Positions 37,367 through 45,155 of a DNA stretch of 64,000 bases are shown here, piece by piece. Every line of letters starts with the position of its first letter. The stretch's first letter is position 1. The stretch lies in NCBI RefSeq assembly GCF_016919445.1, contig NZ_CP070356.1:3599502-3663501 (forward strand). Reading direction: 5' to 3'. The stretch comes from Pseudomonas sp. PDNC002 (GTDB taxonomy: Bacteria; Pseudomonadota; Gammaproteobacteria; Pseudomonadales; Pseudomonadaceae). A program made the translations under genes and the position numbers. The notes beneath the pieces were generated by a model. It did not search any database. It was not told the DNA's origin and saw nothing but the letters and a program-made list of their open reading frames with translations.

Positions 37367-38947
37367 TCATGCCTGCAGCAGCGCCTGGCAGCGGCTCAGG
37401 AGTTCGCCGGCCTGTTCGGGAGCGCCCTGGTGCATGATGACGCGGTCGGGGCGGACCACTGCCAGCGTGGGTTGTGGCCAGGCGTCCAGCAGCGTGCCGT
37501 CCAGCGCCTCGGCGAAGCTTCCATTGCCGTTGCCACGGCCGTGACCGATCTCCAGGAAGTCGCCGCCCAGTTCCTGCCAGCGGGCCTGCTGCGCCGCATC
37601 GAGCCAACGGCGGGGGTCGGTGCCCAGGCCGACCAGTTGCAGACGGTCGCCCAGCAGGTCGTCGCTCAGGCACAGGCGGCCCGCGCTGCGCACCCAGGCC
37701 TGGGGAAAGAGGGCGCCAGTGGCCGCGGAGCGCCGGCGCCGACCTCGGACGAACAACCCCTGGTCGAAGCGGCTCTTCGGTTTGATGTCCAGTTCCTCGA
37801 AGTGCCGGCGCGCCGGCGGGAAGCTGCGCAGCACTTTCATGAATCCGTGGATCGCCGCCGCTGCCAGCGCGTTGCCGGGCATGACCAGGCGCCCCATCAG
37901 CTTGGCCAGGTCGATCATCGCCTGGGCGTGGGGGCGTCGCTCCTCGTCATAGCTGTCGAGAATCCGTGGCGAGGCGTTGCCGCGCAGCACCCAGGACAGC
38001 TTCCACGCCAGGTTGGCCACATCCCGCAGGCCCGCCACCAGGCCTTGCCCGACGAAGGGCGGCGTGATGTGCGCGGCATCGCCAACCAGGAATACGCGGC
38101 CCTGCTGGAAACTGTCGCAGCAGCGGGCATGGAAGCGGTAGACGGCCTTGCGTTCGATGGTCAGTTTGTCGGGGTCGATCCACGGGGCCAGCAGTTCGCC
38201 GATGCGCGCCGGGTCTTCCATCTGGTCCCGCGATTCCCCCGGCCTGAGCATGAACTCCCAGCGCTCGCGGCCGCCCGGCGCGGGCATGTGCGGCGTGGGG
38301 CGGCGGTGATCGCAGAGAAACTCGACGTGATCGATGGCCTGGCCATGGCGGGCGCCGGCGTCGACGATCAGCCAGTCCTCGGAGTAGCTCTGGCCGTTGA
38401 ACTCCTGGCCGATCAGACCGCGAACCCGCGAGCTGGCGCCGTCCGCGCCGACCAGGTAGCGGCAGCGCACGACATGCGTGCATCCCGATTCGTCCTGCAG
38501 CGTGGCCGTCACGCCGGCGGCGTCCTGCACGAATTCGCGCAGCTCCAGTCCGCCCAGGCTGCGCAGGTTCGCGAAGCGCCCCGCCTGGCGGCGCATGGCC
38601 TGTTCCAGATCGGGTTGATAGAAGGTCACGAGCTTGTGGTGGCCGTCGATGCGCCCGCGGGTATTGGCCTGGCCGAACTGGCCGACGATGGGGCAGTGCA
38701 TCTTCACATGGGGGATCACCACGGTGTCGAAGGCGTCCTCATCGAGGCCGGCCAGCTGGAGTATGCGCAGGGCCTCGTTGTCCAGGGCGATGGCGCGCGG
38801 CATGGACAGCACGTCGTGGTTCTTGTCGATGACCAGCGTGTCGACGCCGTAGCGGCCGAGCAACGCGGTGAGCGTCGCGCCCACCGGACCGTTGCCGATC
38901 ACCAGGACATCGACCGATTCGGGGGGCAGATCGTTGTTGTTATGCAT
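37367..38947 (-). CDS. FAD-dependent aromatic hydroxylase, third of the island
   Basis: A 526-residue class A flavin monooxygenase. The FAD motif is GNGPVG (18-23) in DVLVIGNGPVGATL; the DG motif is YLVGADGASSRVRGLIG and the GD motif RVFLVGDAAHITPPFVGQGL. It is of the MhpA/PheA type, like the first one. The ATG at 38947 begins MHNNNDLPPES; AACAACAA falls at codons 3-5, a candidate Hfq/Crc site. It is transcribed separately from the plus-strand operon, together with the downstream TetR. Confidence 0.92.
   Translation of the reverse strand: MHNNNDLPPESVDVLVIGNGPVGATLTALLGRYGVDTLVIDKNHDVLSMPRAIALDNEALRILQLAGLDEDAFDTVVIPHVKMHCPIVGQFGQANTRGRIDGHHKLVTFYQPDLEQAMRRQAGRFANLRSLGGLELREFVQDAAGVTATLQDESGCTHVVRCRYLVGADGASSRVRGLIGQEFNGQSYSEDWLIVDAGARHGQAIDHVEFLCDHRRPTPHMPAPGGRERWEFMLRPGESRDQMEDPARIGELLAPWIDPDKLTIERKAVYRFHARCCDSFQQGRVFLVGDAAHITPPFVGQGLVAGLRDVANLAWKLSWVLRGNASPRILDSYDEERRPHAQAMIDLAKLMGRLVMPGNALAAAAIHGFMKVLRSFPPARRHFEELDIKPKSRFDQGLFVRGRRRRSAATGALFPQAWVRSAGRLCLSDDLLGDRLQLVGLGTDPRRWLDAAQQARWQELGGDFLEIGHGRGNGNGSFAEALDGTLLDAWPQPTLAVVRPDRVIMHQGAPEQAGELLSRCQALLQA
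38935..38942 (-). promoter_or_regulatory. Candidate Hfq/Crc motif in the third monooxygenase
   Basis: The minus-strand sequence AACAACAA begins five bases into the coding region, next to the start codon. Confidence 0.45.
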
Positions 38948-39250
38948 TGGAAGACCCGGCTCGAGTGGAAGGGCCCGGGCGGCGCCCAGGTGTCCGTAAT
39001 CTACCAAAAATGACGAATCATTCAATATTGGATATTTCGTCAAAAAAACTCGACAGGCATTTTCTGCCTGTGACGCGCGGATACTTCCTTGCGGCGGCAT
39101 GCGAGATTGGGTGGGTGTACGGCGTGAGGAGGGGGGAAGGGATGGGCGCGTGACCTGCCCGGCCTGCGCGGGGCAGGACGACGGGACGGTCCCGGCGCTG
39201 TGCGCGGGCCGTCGCGTCCGGCGTTGCTTACGCTACTGCGGCGGCTCGCC
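38948..39250. other. Gene-free control stretch upstream of the third monooxygenase
   Basis: These 303 bases hold the operator at 39011-39042 and the AT-rich promoter zone of the third monooxygenase. The rest (39100-39250) is GC-rich with small dyads, and I see no gene in it. Confidence 0.5.
39011..39042. promoter_or_regulatory. Operator candidate: spaced inverted repeat
   Basis: TGACGAA (39011-39017) and TTCGTCA (39036-39042) form a seven-base inverted repeat around an AT-rich spacer containing CAATATTG, 64 bases upstream of the third monooxygenase start. On the minus strand the far arm also supplies a TTGACG -35-like sequence, so a bound regulator would overlap the promoter. The TetR at 36661-37302 is the likely binder. 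Confidence 0.6.
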
Positions 39251-39517
39251 TCAGAGATGTTTCTTCAGCTCCTTGTCCAGGTGCTTGTCTTCCTTGTGGC
39301 GTTCCTTGTCCAGGTGGTCGGCGCCCTTGTCCAGCTCCTTGTCGTCATGCTTGAGGCCTTTGTCCAGCTCGTCGGCATCGTGCTTCACGTCCTTGTCGAT
39401 ATCGCGGTGATCCTGGCGGACGTCCTTGGCGATGTCGCCCTCGGCCAACGCCAACGGCGCGACGGTGCCGCCGAGCAGGAAGAAGGTGGCGGCCAGGGTG
39501 GCGGTCAGTGTGCGCAT
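39251..39517 (-). CDS. Small exported Asp/Lys/His-rich repeat protein
   Basis: An 88-residue protein with a signal peptide (cleavage after PLALA). The mature part is an imperfect charged repeat rich in D, K, H and E: KDVKHDADELDKGLKHDDKE is representative, and the L-D-K motif recurs (ELDKG, ELDKG, HLDKE, HLDKE). It should form a highly charged helix or coiled coil in the periplasm. The His/Asp spacing could bind metal, but no family is recognised. Neighbours give no function. Confidence 0.75.
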   Translation of the reverse strand: MRTLTATLAATFFLLGGTVAPLALAEGDIAKDVRQDHRDIDKDVKHDADELDKGLKHDDKELDKGADHLDKERHKEDKHLDKELKKHL

Positions 39518-39589
39518 GGGCAGTTCCTCAGCTTCGGGTTGGCGGTCGAGTCGACCCGCGGGCTCCAGCGGAACCCGCAGGTATGCCGG

Positions 39590-39952
39590 TTACCCGGCGT
39601 TTTCGCGTCGCAGTGCGCGCAGTGTCCAGAGGCCGCCGCAGAAGTCGACGGCGCCGAAAAGCACCAGCACCGGCTCGCTCAGCTGCAGGGCAGCGAACGC
39701 CGCGAAACTCGCCAGCACGATGGCGCGAGTGTAGACCGAGGCCAGGAAGAGTTCGCGGGACTCGCTACGGGCGGCGTACCAGTAGTAGACGCCGATGTTG
39801 AAGGCGAGGACGCCGACCACGCGTACCCAGACGTCCGGTGTCGGCGCCATGCCGAACAGGCTCAGCAGCAGGTTGGGCACCAGCACCAGGGCGATGCCCA
39901 GCAGCATCAGGTAGATGGCGAAATACTTCAGCGTCAGTGCGGCACGGGACAT
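39590..39952 (-). CDS. Small integral membrane protein
   Basis: A 120-residue protein with about four hydrophobic helices (YFAIYLMLLGIALVLVPNLLL, VRVVGVLAFNIGVYYW, AIVLASFAAFAALQL, PVLVLFGAVDFCGG). Similar short four-helix proteins are widely conserved without known function. It is 72 bases downstream of no obvious partner; the neighbours on the same strand are small membrane or exported proteins. Confidence 0.8.
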   Translation of the reverse strand: MSRAALTLKYFAIYLMLLGIALVLVPNLLLSLFGMAPTPDVWVRVVGVLAFNIGVYYWYAARSESRELFLASVYTRAIVLASFAAFAALQLSEPVLVLFGAVDFCGGLWTLRALRRENAG

Positions 39953-40046
39953 GGCGGCCTCTCTTCAGGGTGGGGCTGGCAGGCTAGCGCGCCGTGCGCC
40001 GGGCGGCATGTCGGCGGGCGCCAATCGACTTGCGCCAGGCCGCCAC

Positions 40047-40382
40047 TCAGCTGCAGGACATGGCGCAGGCGATGAAGGTGGTGGTCAGCGTGGTGAGCGT
40101 CAGGCCCAGCAGGAACAGCATGTCGGCGATGCGCTCCAGGCGGTGGTTGCGTTGCAGCTTGCGTGTGCGCAGGCCGAAGTAGGCGGTCAGGGTGGTGGCG
40201 AGGTAGATCACCGTGTTCACCGCCAGCATGTCCTGGCCGATCAGGTCGACGCGGTGCAGGCTGACGATGATGCGCAGGATGCCGACCACTGTGAGGCACA
40301 CACCGACCATGGCGCCGGAAGCGGCAAAGATGTGCACGCAGATGTCGTCGTCCAGCTGGGCGGCACGGGTCTTGATGTTCAT
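40047..40382 (-). CDS. Small integral membrane protein
   Basis: A 111-residue protein starting MNIKTRAAQLDDDICVHIFA, with about three hydrophobic helices (GAMVGVCLTVVGILRIIVSL, MLAVNTVIYLATTLTAYFGL, MLFLLGLTLTTLTTTFI). GGAAGGAG lies upstream of the ATG at 40382. No family function is known to me. It is divergent from the TetR at 40502, which might regulate it. Confidence 0.8.
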   Translation of the reverse strand: MNIKTRAAQLDDDICVHIFAASGAMVGVCLTVVGILRIIVSLHRVDLIGQDMLAVNTVIYLATTLTAYFGLRTRKLQRNHRLERIADMLFLLGLTLTTLTTTFIACAMSCS

Positions 40383-40501
40383 GGTGACGGTCTCCTTCCC
40401 GGTTGGCGTGCGGTTCATCCGCTCGCCTTGCCGGTCTCGATGTGGCTGCCATGATAGGAAGGTCGCGCGCGTTGCTGTACTCGCTTTCCCGGAAGACCAA
40501 A

Positions 40502-41158
40502 ATGCCAAGAAAATCTGAGGAAAATCAGCCGGATAGTCGCCGCCTGCCGCGTCAGGCGCGGGCGCTGGAGAAGGTTGAACTCATATTGGAGGCGTCACGG
40601 CGCATCCTGGATCGCCACGGCCTGGAAGGTTTCACCACCAATCACGTGGCGGAACTGGCGGGCGTCAGCGTCGGCACCCTGTACCAGTATTTCCCGAACA
40701 AGGAGCGCATTCTCGACGAGCTGGCCCGGCGCGAGCTGGCGCAATTGTCCGGCGGGATCATGGCGGCGTTGACCGGGCGGCCTCCGGAGACGCCCGGCGA
40801 GCGCATCCGCGCGGTGATCCACGCGGCCGTGAGCGCCTATGGCGGCCGCACCGGCGCGCACAAGGCGCTGATGCAGTATCTGCTGACCCGTGGCGGAGGC
40901 AGTCCCTTGCCGACGCTGCGTGGCAACATCATGGCGCACCTGATCTCCCAGGGGCTGGTCGGCGCCAACCAGCAGCCGCGCGTGCTCGCCGAGGCCGAGG
41001 CCTTCGTCCTTGCCCACGCTGTCAGCGGTGTCCTGCGGGCGATGCTGGATGAGCCCGAGACCCTGGCGCCGGGCCGGCGCGAGGGCATCGAGGAGGCACT
41101 GGTGCAGTTGGTGCTGGGCTACTACTGGCGGCCCTCAGCGGGTACCGCGACGGCGTAG
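40502..41158 (+). CDS. TetR-family regulator
   Basis: A 218-residue regulator. The helix-turn-helix FTTNHVAELAGVSVGTLYQY follows a basic N-terminus (PDSRRLPRQARALEKVELIL). The start at 40502 is preceded only by a weak ribosome-binding site. Its 3' end overlaps the 3' end of the convergent DUF1329 gene by 24 bases. It is a candidate regulator of the membrane-protein gene at 40047 or of the second DUF1302/DUF1329 pair. Confidence 0.88.
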   Translation: MPRKSEENQPDSRRLPRQARALEKVELILEASRRILDRHGLEGFTTNHVAELAGVSVGTLYQYFPNKERILDELARRELAQLSGGIMAALTGRPPETPGERIRAVIHAAVSAYGGRTGAHKALMQYLLTRGGGSPLPTLRGNIMAHLISQGLVGANQQPRVLAEAEAFVLAHAVSGVLRAMLDEPETLAPGRREGIEEALVQLVLGYYWRPSAGTATA

Positions 41159-42502
41159 CGAGGCGGGACTGAAGTATTCGCCGTCGGGAATCGGCTGGGC
41201 GAAGTCGATGCCGGTGGCCTCTTCGTTGTCCAGGTTCATCGCCACGTAGCGGCGGGCCTGCAGGTCATGGAAGACGTCCAGCGAGGTCCAGGTGGTCGGC
41301 AACTCGTAGTAGTTCTTCAGGTAGGCCAGCGACACGCGCCACAGCTCGCCGCGGCCATCGTACTGGTCGACTTCGGCGGCGCCCCAGCTGTCCTCGTCGA
41401 GGAACAGCACACGCTTGGAGTAGATGTGCCGCGCACCCGGCTTCAGCGTGCCTTCCACCACCCACACGCGGTGCAGCTCATAGCGGGTGTACTTGGGATT
41501 CAGGTGGTTCGGCGTCAGCAGGTCCTTGTACTTCACGTCGGCGCTGGACAGCCGGTAGTTGTTGTACGGGATGTAGATCTCCTTCTTGCCCACCAGCTTC
41601 CAGTCGTAGCGATCCGGCGCGCCGTTGTACATGTCGGTGTCGTCGGCAGTGCGCAGGCCATCGGAGGAGGCAATGGGCGTGTCGTAGGCCAGGCTGGGCG
41701 CGCGGCGCACCCGGCGCTGACCGGCGTTGTAGGCCCAGGCCTGGCGCGGCTCCTTCACCTGGTCCAGCGTCTCGTGCACCAGCGCCGCACTGCCGGCCAG
41801 GCGCGCCGGGCTCTTGGTGAAGGCGAGGAAGTAGAACATGCGGTTGCCCAGCTCGGCGAAATTGCCGCCTTGCTGGTAGTACTTGAACAGCGCTTCCTGC
41901 TGGGTGACCACCGGCGAGTAGTCGCCGTTGCGCTGCACGGCGGCCTCGGCGGAGCGGCGCACGATGAAGGTGCCGCGATAACGGGCGATGTGGTTCCACA
42001 CCGCTTCCACGCCGCTCTGCGGGATCGGGAAGGGAATGCCGCCGAAGGCGTCGACGAAGCCGTTGCCGTTTTCCGCCAGCTTGGCGCTGGTGGCGTTCTT
42101 CAGGGTGTTGTCGTACACCCATTGTGGCGCCGCGCCGCTGCGCCGGCTGGGATAGACCGGAATCTGGAAGGTGTCCGGGTAGTTGTTGAACAGGGCGAGT
42201 TGGCCCGGCGTCAGGTTGGCCTTGTACTGGTCGAGATTGGCCTTGGTGATGGTGAACAGCGGTTTGTCGGCCGCGAACGGATCGATATGGTGCTGGCCGG
42301 GCTTGTAGCCGGCCGGCGCCTGGGTGATGCCACCGGTCCAGGCCGGGATGGTGCCGGCGGCATTGCCGGCCTTCTCGGCGCCCAGCGGAGTCAGGGTCGA
42401 TTGCAGCGTGGCCGCTTCCTGCGGGGAAACCGCCGCCAGCGCGCTGCCGGCGGAAAGGGCCAGCGCGATCGCGGCGCTGGTCAGGGTACGGATGTTGCCC
42501 AT
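41135..42502 (-). CDS. DUF1329 exported protein (second copy)
   Basis: A 455-residue paralogue of the protein at 20849-22204, with a signal peptide (cleavage after GSALA). Shared segments include GAEKAGNAAGTIPAWTGG, FPIPQSGVEAVWNHIARY, RRVRRAPSLAYDTPIASSDG and GAPDRYDWKLVGKKEIYIPYN. It lies 13 bases after its DUF1302 partner. Function as for the first copy: probable periplasmic partner of an outer-membrane barrel for hydrophobic compounds. Confidence 0.9.
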   Translation of the reverse strand: MGNIRTLTSAAIALALSAGSALAAVSPQEAATLQSTLTPLGAEKAGNAAGTIPAWTGGITQAPAGYKPGQHHIDPFAADKPLFTITKANLDQYKANLTPGQLALFNNYPDTFQIPVYPSRRSGAAPQWVYDNTLKNATSAKLAENGNGFVDAFGGIPFPIPQSGVEAVWNHIARYRGTFIVRRSAEAAVQRNGDYSPVVTQQEALFKYYQQGGNFAELGNRMFYFLAFTKSPARLAGSAALVHETLDQVKEPRQAWAYNAGQRRVRRAPSLAYDTPIASSDGLRTADDTDMYNGAPDRYDWKLVGKKEIYIPYNNYRLSSADVKYKDLLTPNHLNPKYTRYELHRVWVVEGTLKPGARHIYSKRVLFLDEDSWGAAEVDQYDGRGELWRVSLAYLKNYYELPTTWTSLDVFHDLQARRYVAMNLDNEEATGIDFAQPIPDGEYFSPASLRRRGTR

Positions 42503-42515
42503 GGTGGTTCTCCGG

Positions 42516-44447
42516 TCAGAAGGAGTACTTGACGTTGAAGCCGACGTTGTCGCGGTCGCGGGCGGCGTTTTCCTGCCCGGCGCCGTAGAACTCGGTGTAT
42601 TGCAGCTCGGCTTCCAGGCTGTTCAGGTAGGTCGCCTTGAGGCCCAGGGTGTAGGCCTTGCGCCCGGCGATGAAGTTGCCGGCCTGCTGCGAGTTACCGC
42701 TGAAGTCGTCCTTGTAGACGGCGTAGGGCGAGAGGTTCACGCCGGCGAACACGTCGTTCCAGGTACCACTGAGCAGCACGGTGGCGCCGTAGGCGTTGCG
42801 GTTCACCTGGTCGCTGCGGTCGAAACCGGAGACGTACGCGCCGTTGCTGCGCCCGGAGTAGTAGCGGGTCGAGCCGTCGTAGGCGGTGTACTGCAGGCTG
42901 CTGCCGCGCAGTTGCTCGGCGGCCACTTCCAGCACGCCCATCAGCGAGTCGAAGGACAGCGACGGACCGAAGTTGTAGATGGTGCCCAGCGAGGAGTTGA
43001 AGGATTCGACGCGCTCGTAGTCGTGCACCTGGCCGCCCAGTCCGACCATCTGCCCGCCGACGTTGACCTTCTGCCCGGAGGAGATCTTCCCGGCCTGCGC
43101 CAGCATGTCGCCGAGCAGGTCGTTGGTGGTGGCGATGCCGATGGGCAGGTTGGGGCGGTAGGCGATCTCGCCGAACAGCGAGGCGTCGCCCAGGGTGGTG
43201 TTGAAGCTCAGGCCGTACATGCGGATGTTCTCGACGTACTCGCGGCGCGCGGTGGCCTGGTTGGCCATGTCCACCGCCGCGGCGGCGTTGACCAGGCCGA
43301 GCATCTGCCCGCCGCTCTGCATCAGCGCGTCGTAGGAGGGCGAGCCCACCAGGCGCGCCAGCTGGTCCATGTCCAGCCCGGCATAGTTCTTGTTCAGGTC
43401 GGCGTAGATCACCGGGTCCTTCGCGTGGTAGTTGACGAAGTAGAAGCCGAATTCGGTGGAGTTGAGCTGCTCGGCGATGTAGTGAAACGCCACGCCGAAC
43501 TGGCCGTCGTTCTTCGCGTTGATGTCCTGGCCGATGTGGGAGACCTTGAAGTAGCCGTTCTTGTCCAGGTAGTCGGTGCCCTGCAGGCCGGCGAAGTGGC
43601 TGGCCGAGAGCATCGGGTAGAGGCTCTGGAAGCTCGGATCGGACAGCGCCTTCACCCGCGTGTAGCCGGTGTTGCCGCCATCGGCGAAGAGGTCGGTCTC
43701 GGAGAAGAAGGTGCCGGCCGGATCAAGGCGCGTTTCTTTCCAGTTCCACTGGTAGAAAGCGTCCATCGACAGGTTGTCGGTCAGGCCGATGTTGAAGCTC
43801 GCGGCTTCCACCGGCATCAGCACTTCCTTGAGCTCCGAGCCCGGCAGGCGGAACTTGGCGGCGTCCACCGGATTGGTGGTGTTGACGCCGCCACGGTAGA
43901 AGACGCCTTCGCCCCAGTTGAACACCTGGCGGCCCAGGCGCGCGCTCAGCGGGTGCTCGGCGATGTCCCAGTTGCCGTAGAGATAGGCGTCGAGGATTTC
44001 CGCGCGGTGCCCGGCGGTGTCGCGGGTGGCGTCGGTGAAATGGTCGTTGTGCGGGTAGCTCTGGCTGGGCTGCGGTGGGTCGTTGTGATCGTAGTAGTCG
44101 TTGCGCTTGTCCATGATCTGCGTGTCGTAGAACGCCGAGCCGCGCATGAACAGGCCGTAATTCTGGTAGGTCGCCTCCAGGTCGGAAGTGATCTTGTACA
44201 CCTCCGAGGCCAGGCCCGGGCTGAAGTTGCGGTTGCCGTCGTTGCTGTTGACGTCGTTGTTGGTCTTGTCCTGACCTTGCACGCGCCACAGCGCGCCGTA
44301 GGACACCGTGGTATCCAGCGAACCGCTGAGCTGGTTGTCGAGGAAGCTGAACTCGACGGCCTTCGACTGGCCGCTGAGCATGAAGGGTAAAACGCAGGCA
44401 ATGGCGGACCCGGTCTGCAAGCGACGCTTGCGGGATCTGGTGGTCAT
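42516..44447 (-). CDS. DUF1302 outer-membrane beta-barrel protein (second copy)
   Basis: A 643-residue paralogue of the protein at 22219-24069. Mature start VEFSFLDNQLSGSLDTTVSYG; ARLGRQVFNWGEGVFYRGGVN, FRLPGSELKEVLMPVEAAS and FGFYFVNYHAKDP match the family. The C-terminal beta strand is NVGFNVKYSF. The signal region is long and basic (TTRSRKRRLQTGSAIACVLP). AATAAGAA, an AANAANAA-type motif, lies about 22 bases upstream of the start. Confidence 0.9.
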   Translation of the reverse strand: MTTRSRKRRLQTGSAIACVLPFMLSGQSKAVEFSFLDNQLSGSLDTTVSYGALWRVQGQDKTNNDVNSNDGNRNFSPGLASEVYKITSDLEATYQNYGLFMRGSAFYDTQIMDKRNDYYDHNDPPQPSQSYPHNDHFTDATRDTAGHRAEILDAYLYGNWDIAEHPLSARLGRQVFNWGEGVFYRGGVNTTNPVDAAKFRLPGSELKEVLMPVEAASFNIGLTDNLSMDAFYQWNWKETRLDPAGTFFSETDLFADGGNTGYTRVKALSDPSFQSLYPMLSASHFAGLQGTDYLDKNGYFKVSHIGQDINAKNDGQFGVAFHYIAEQLNSTEFGFYFVNYHAKDPVIYADLNKNYAGLDMDQLARLVGSPSYDALMQSGGQMLGLVNAAAAVDMANQATARREYVENIRMYGLSFNTTLGDASLFGEIAYRPNLPIGIATTNDLLGDMLAQAGKISSGQKVNVGGQMVGLGGQVHDYERVESFNSSLGTIYNFGPSLSFDSLMGVLEVAAEQLRGSSLQYTAYDGSTRYYSGRSNGAYVSGFDRSDQVNRNAYGATVLLSGTWNDVFAGVNLSPYAVYKDDFSGNSQQAGNFIAGRKAYTLGLKATYLNSLEAELQYTEFYGAGQENAARDRDNVGFNVKYSF

Positions 44448-44469
44448 GTGAGGTTACTCCAACGACTGG

Positions 44470-44477
44470 TTCTTATT
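44470..44477 (-). promoter_or_regulatory. Candidate Hfq/Crc motif before DUF1302 (second copy)
   Basis: The minus-strand sequence AATAAGAA fits AANAANAA and lies 22 bases upstream of the ATG, near the GGAG site. Confidence 0.35.
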
Positions 44478-44596
44478 GTGTGTGTCATCAGATGGGGCCT
44501 CGTGGCGGCGCCCCTTCGGATAGTGCTCTGCGAAGGCAAATGGGCGTGTTGCGCTCACGCCGGGTGTGGCTCTCCGGTGGTCGGTGGCGCCCGTGT

Positions 44597-45154
44597 TCAG
44601 CGGGCGAGGGGAGCTGGCGTGCGCAGCAGCCAGCGCGTGCCGCGCAGCCGCGCCAGCGTCCAGCACAGCGTCGCCAGCACTAGCGTGAGGTGGTAGAGGT
44701 CCGCGCGCGGGATACCCAGCCACTCGCCGCGCCCGGCGATACCCAGCCCGGCAAGGACGAACAGCAGGGCACCGGCCAGCGCCAGCGGCCAGCGTTGCGA
44801 GCGGCCCGGCCAGGCGATGGCGATCAGCGCCAGCAGGTTGCCGGCCAGCGCCAGGTTGTCCGGCAGCCAGAGCATCAGTGCGGCGAGGGCGGCCAGCAGC
44901 AGGTGGCGCGCCGCGCCGTGCAGGCTGCCGATAGCGATCAGCAGCAGGCTGATGCGGCCGGAGATGCCGGTCATGAACTGGTGCGCGGGGCGCGCCGTCT
45001 CCAGGCCGCCGTAGACCAGCGCGCCGAGCAGGGCGGTGAAGGCGATCAGGGTGAACCCGGCGACGCGCCAGCCCTGGCCGTTCTTCAGGCTATCCGCCGC
45101 CGCCCAGATACTGGCGGTGCACAGCAGCAGCTCGCAGAACACGCTGGAATTCAT
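44597..45154 (-). CDS. Integral membrane protein, unknown function
   Basis: A 185-residue protein with about five or six hydrophobic helices (WRVAGFTLIAFTALLGALVYGG, LAGNLLALIAIAW, WPLALAGALLFVLAGLGIAG). It starts one base after the sterol-desaturase-type gene's stop codon, so the two are an operon and may form a complex. I do not recognise a specific family. Confidence 0.8.
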   Translation of the reverse strand: MNSSVFCELLLCTASIWAAADSLKNGQGWRVAGFTLIAFTALLGALVYGGLETARPAHQFMTGISGRISLLLIAIGSLHGAARHLLLAALAALMLWLPDNLALAGNLLALIAIAWPGRSQRWPLALAGALLFVLAGLGIAGRGEWLGIPRADLYHLTLVLATLCWTLARLRGTRWLLRTPAPLAR

Positions 45155-45155
45155 C

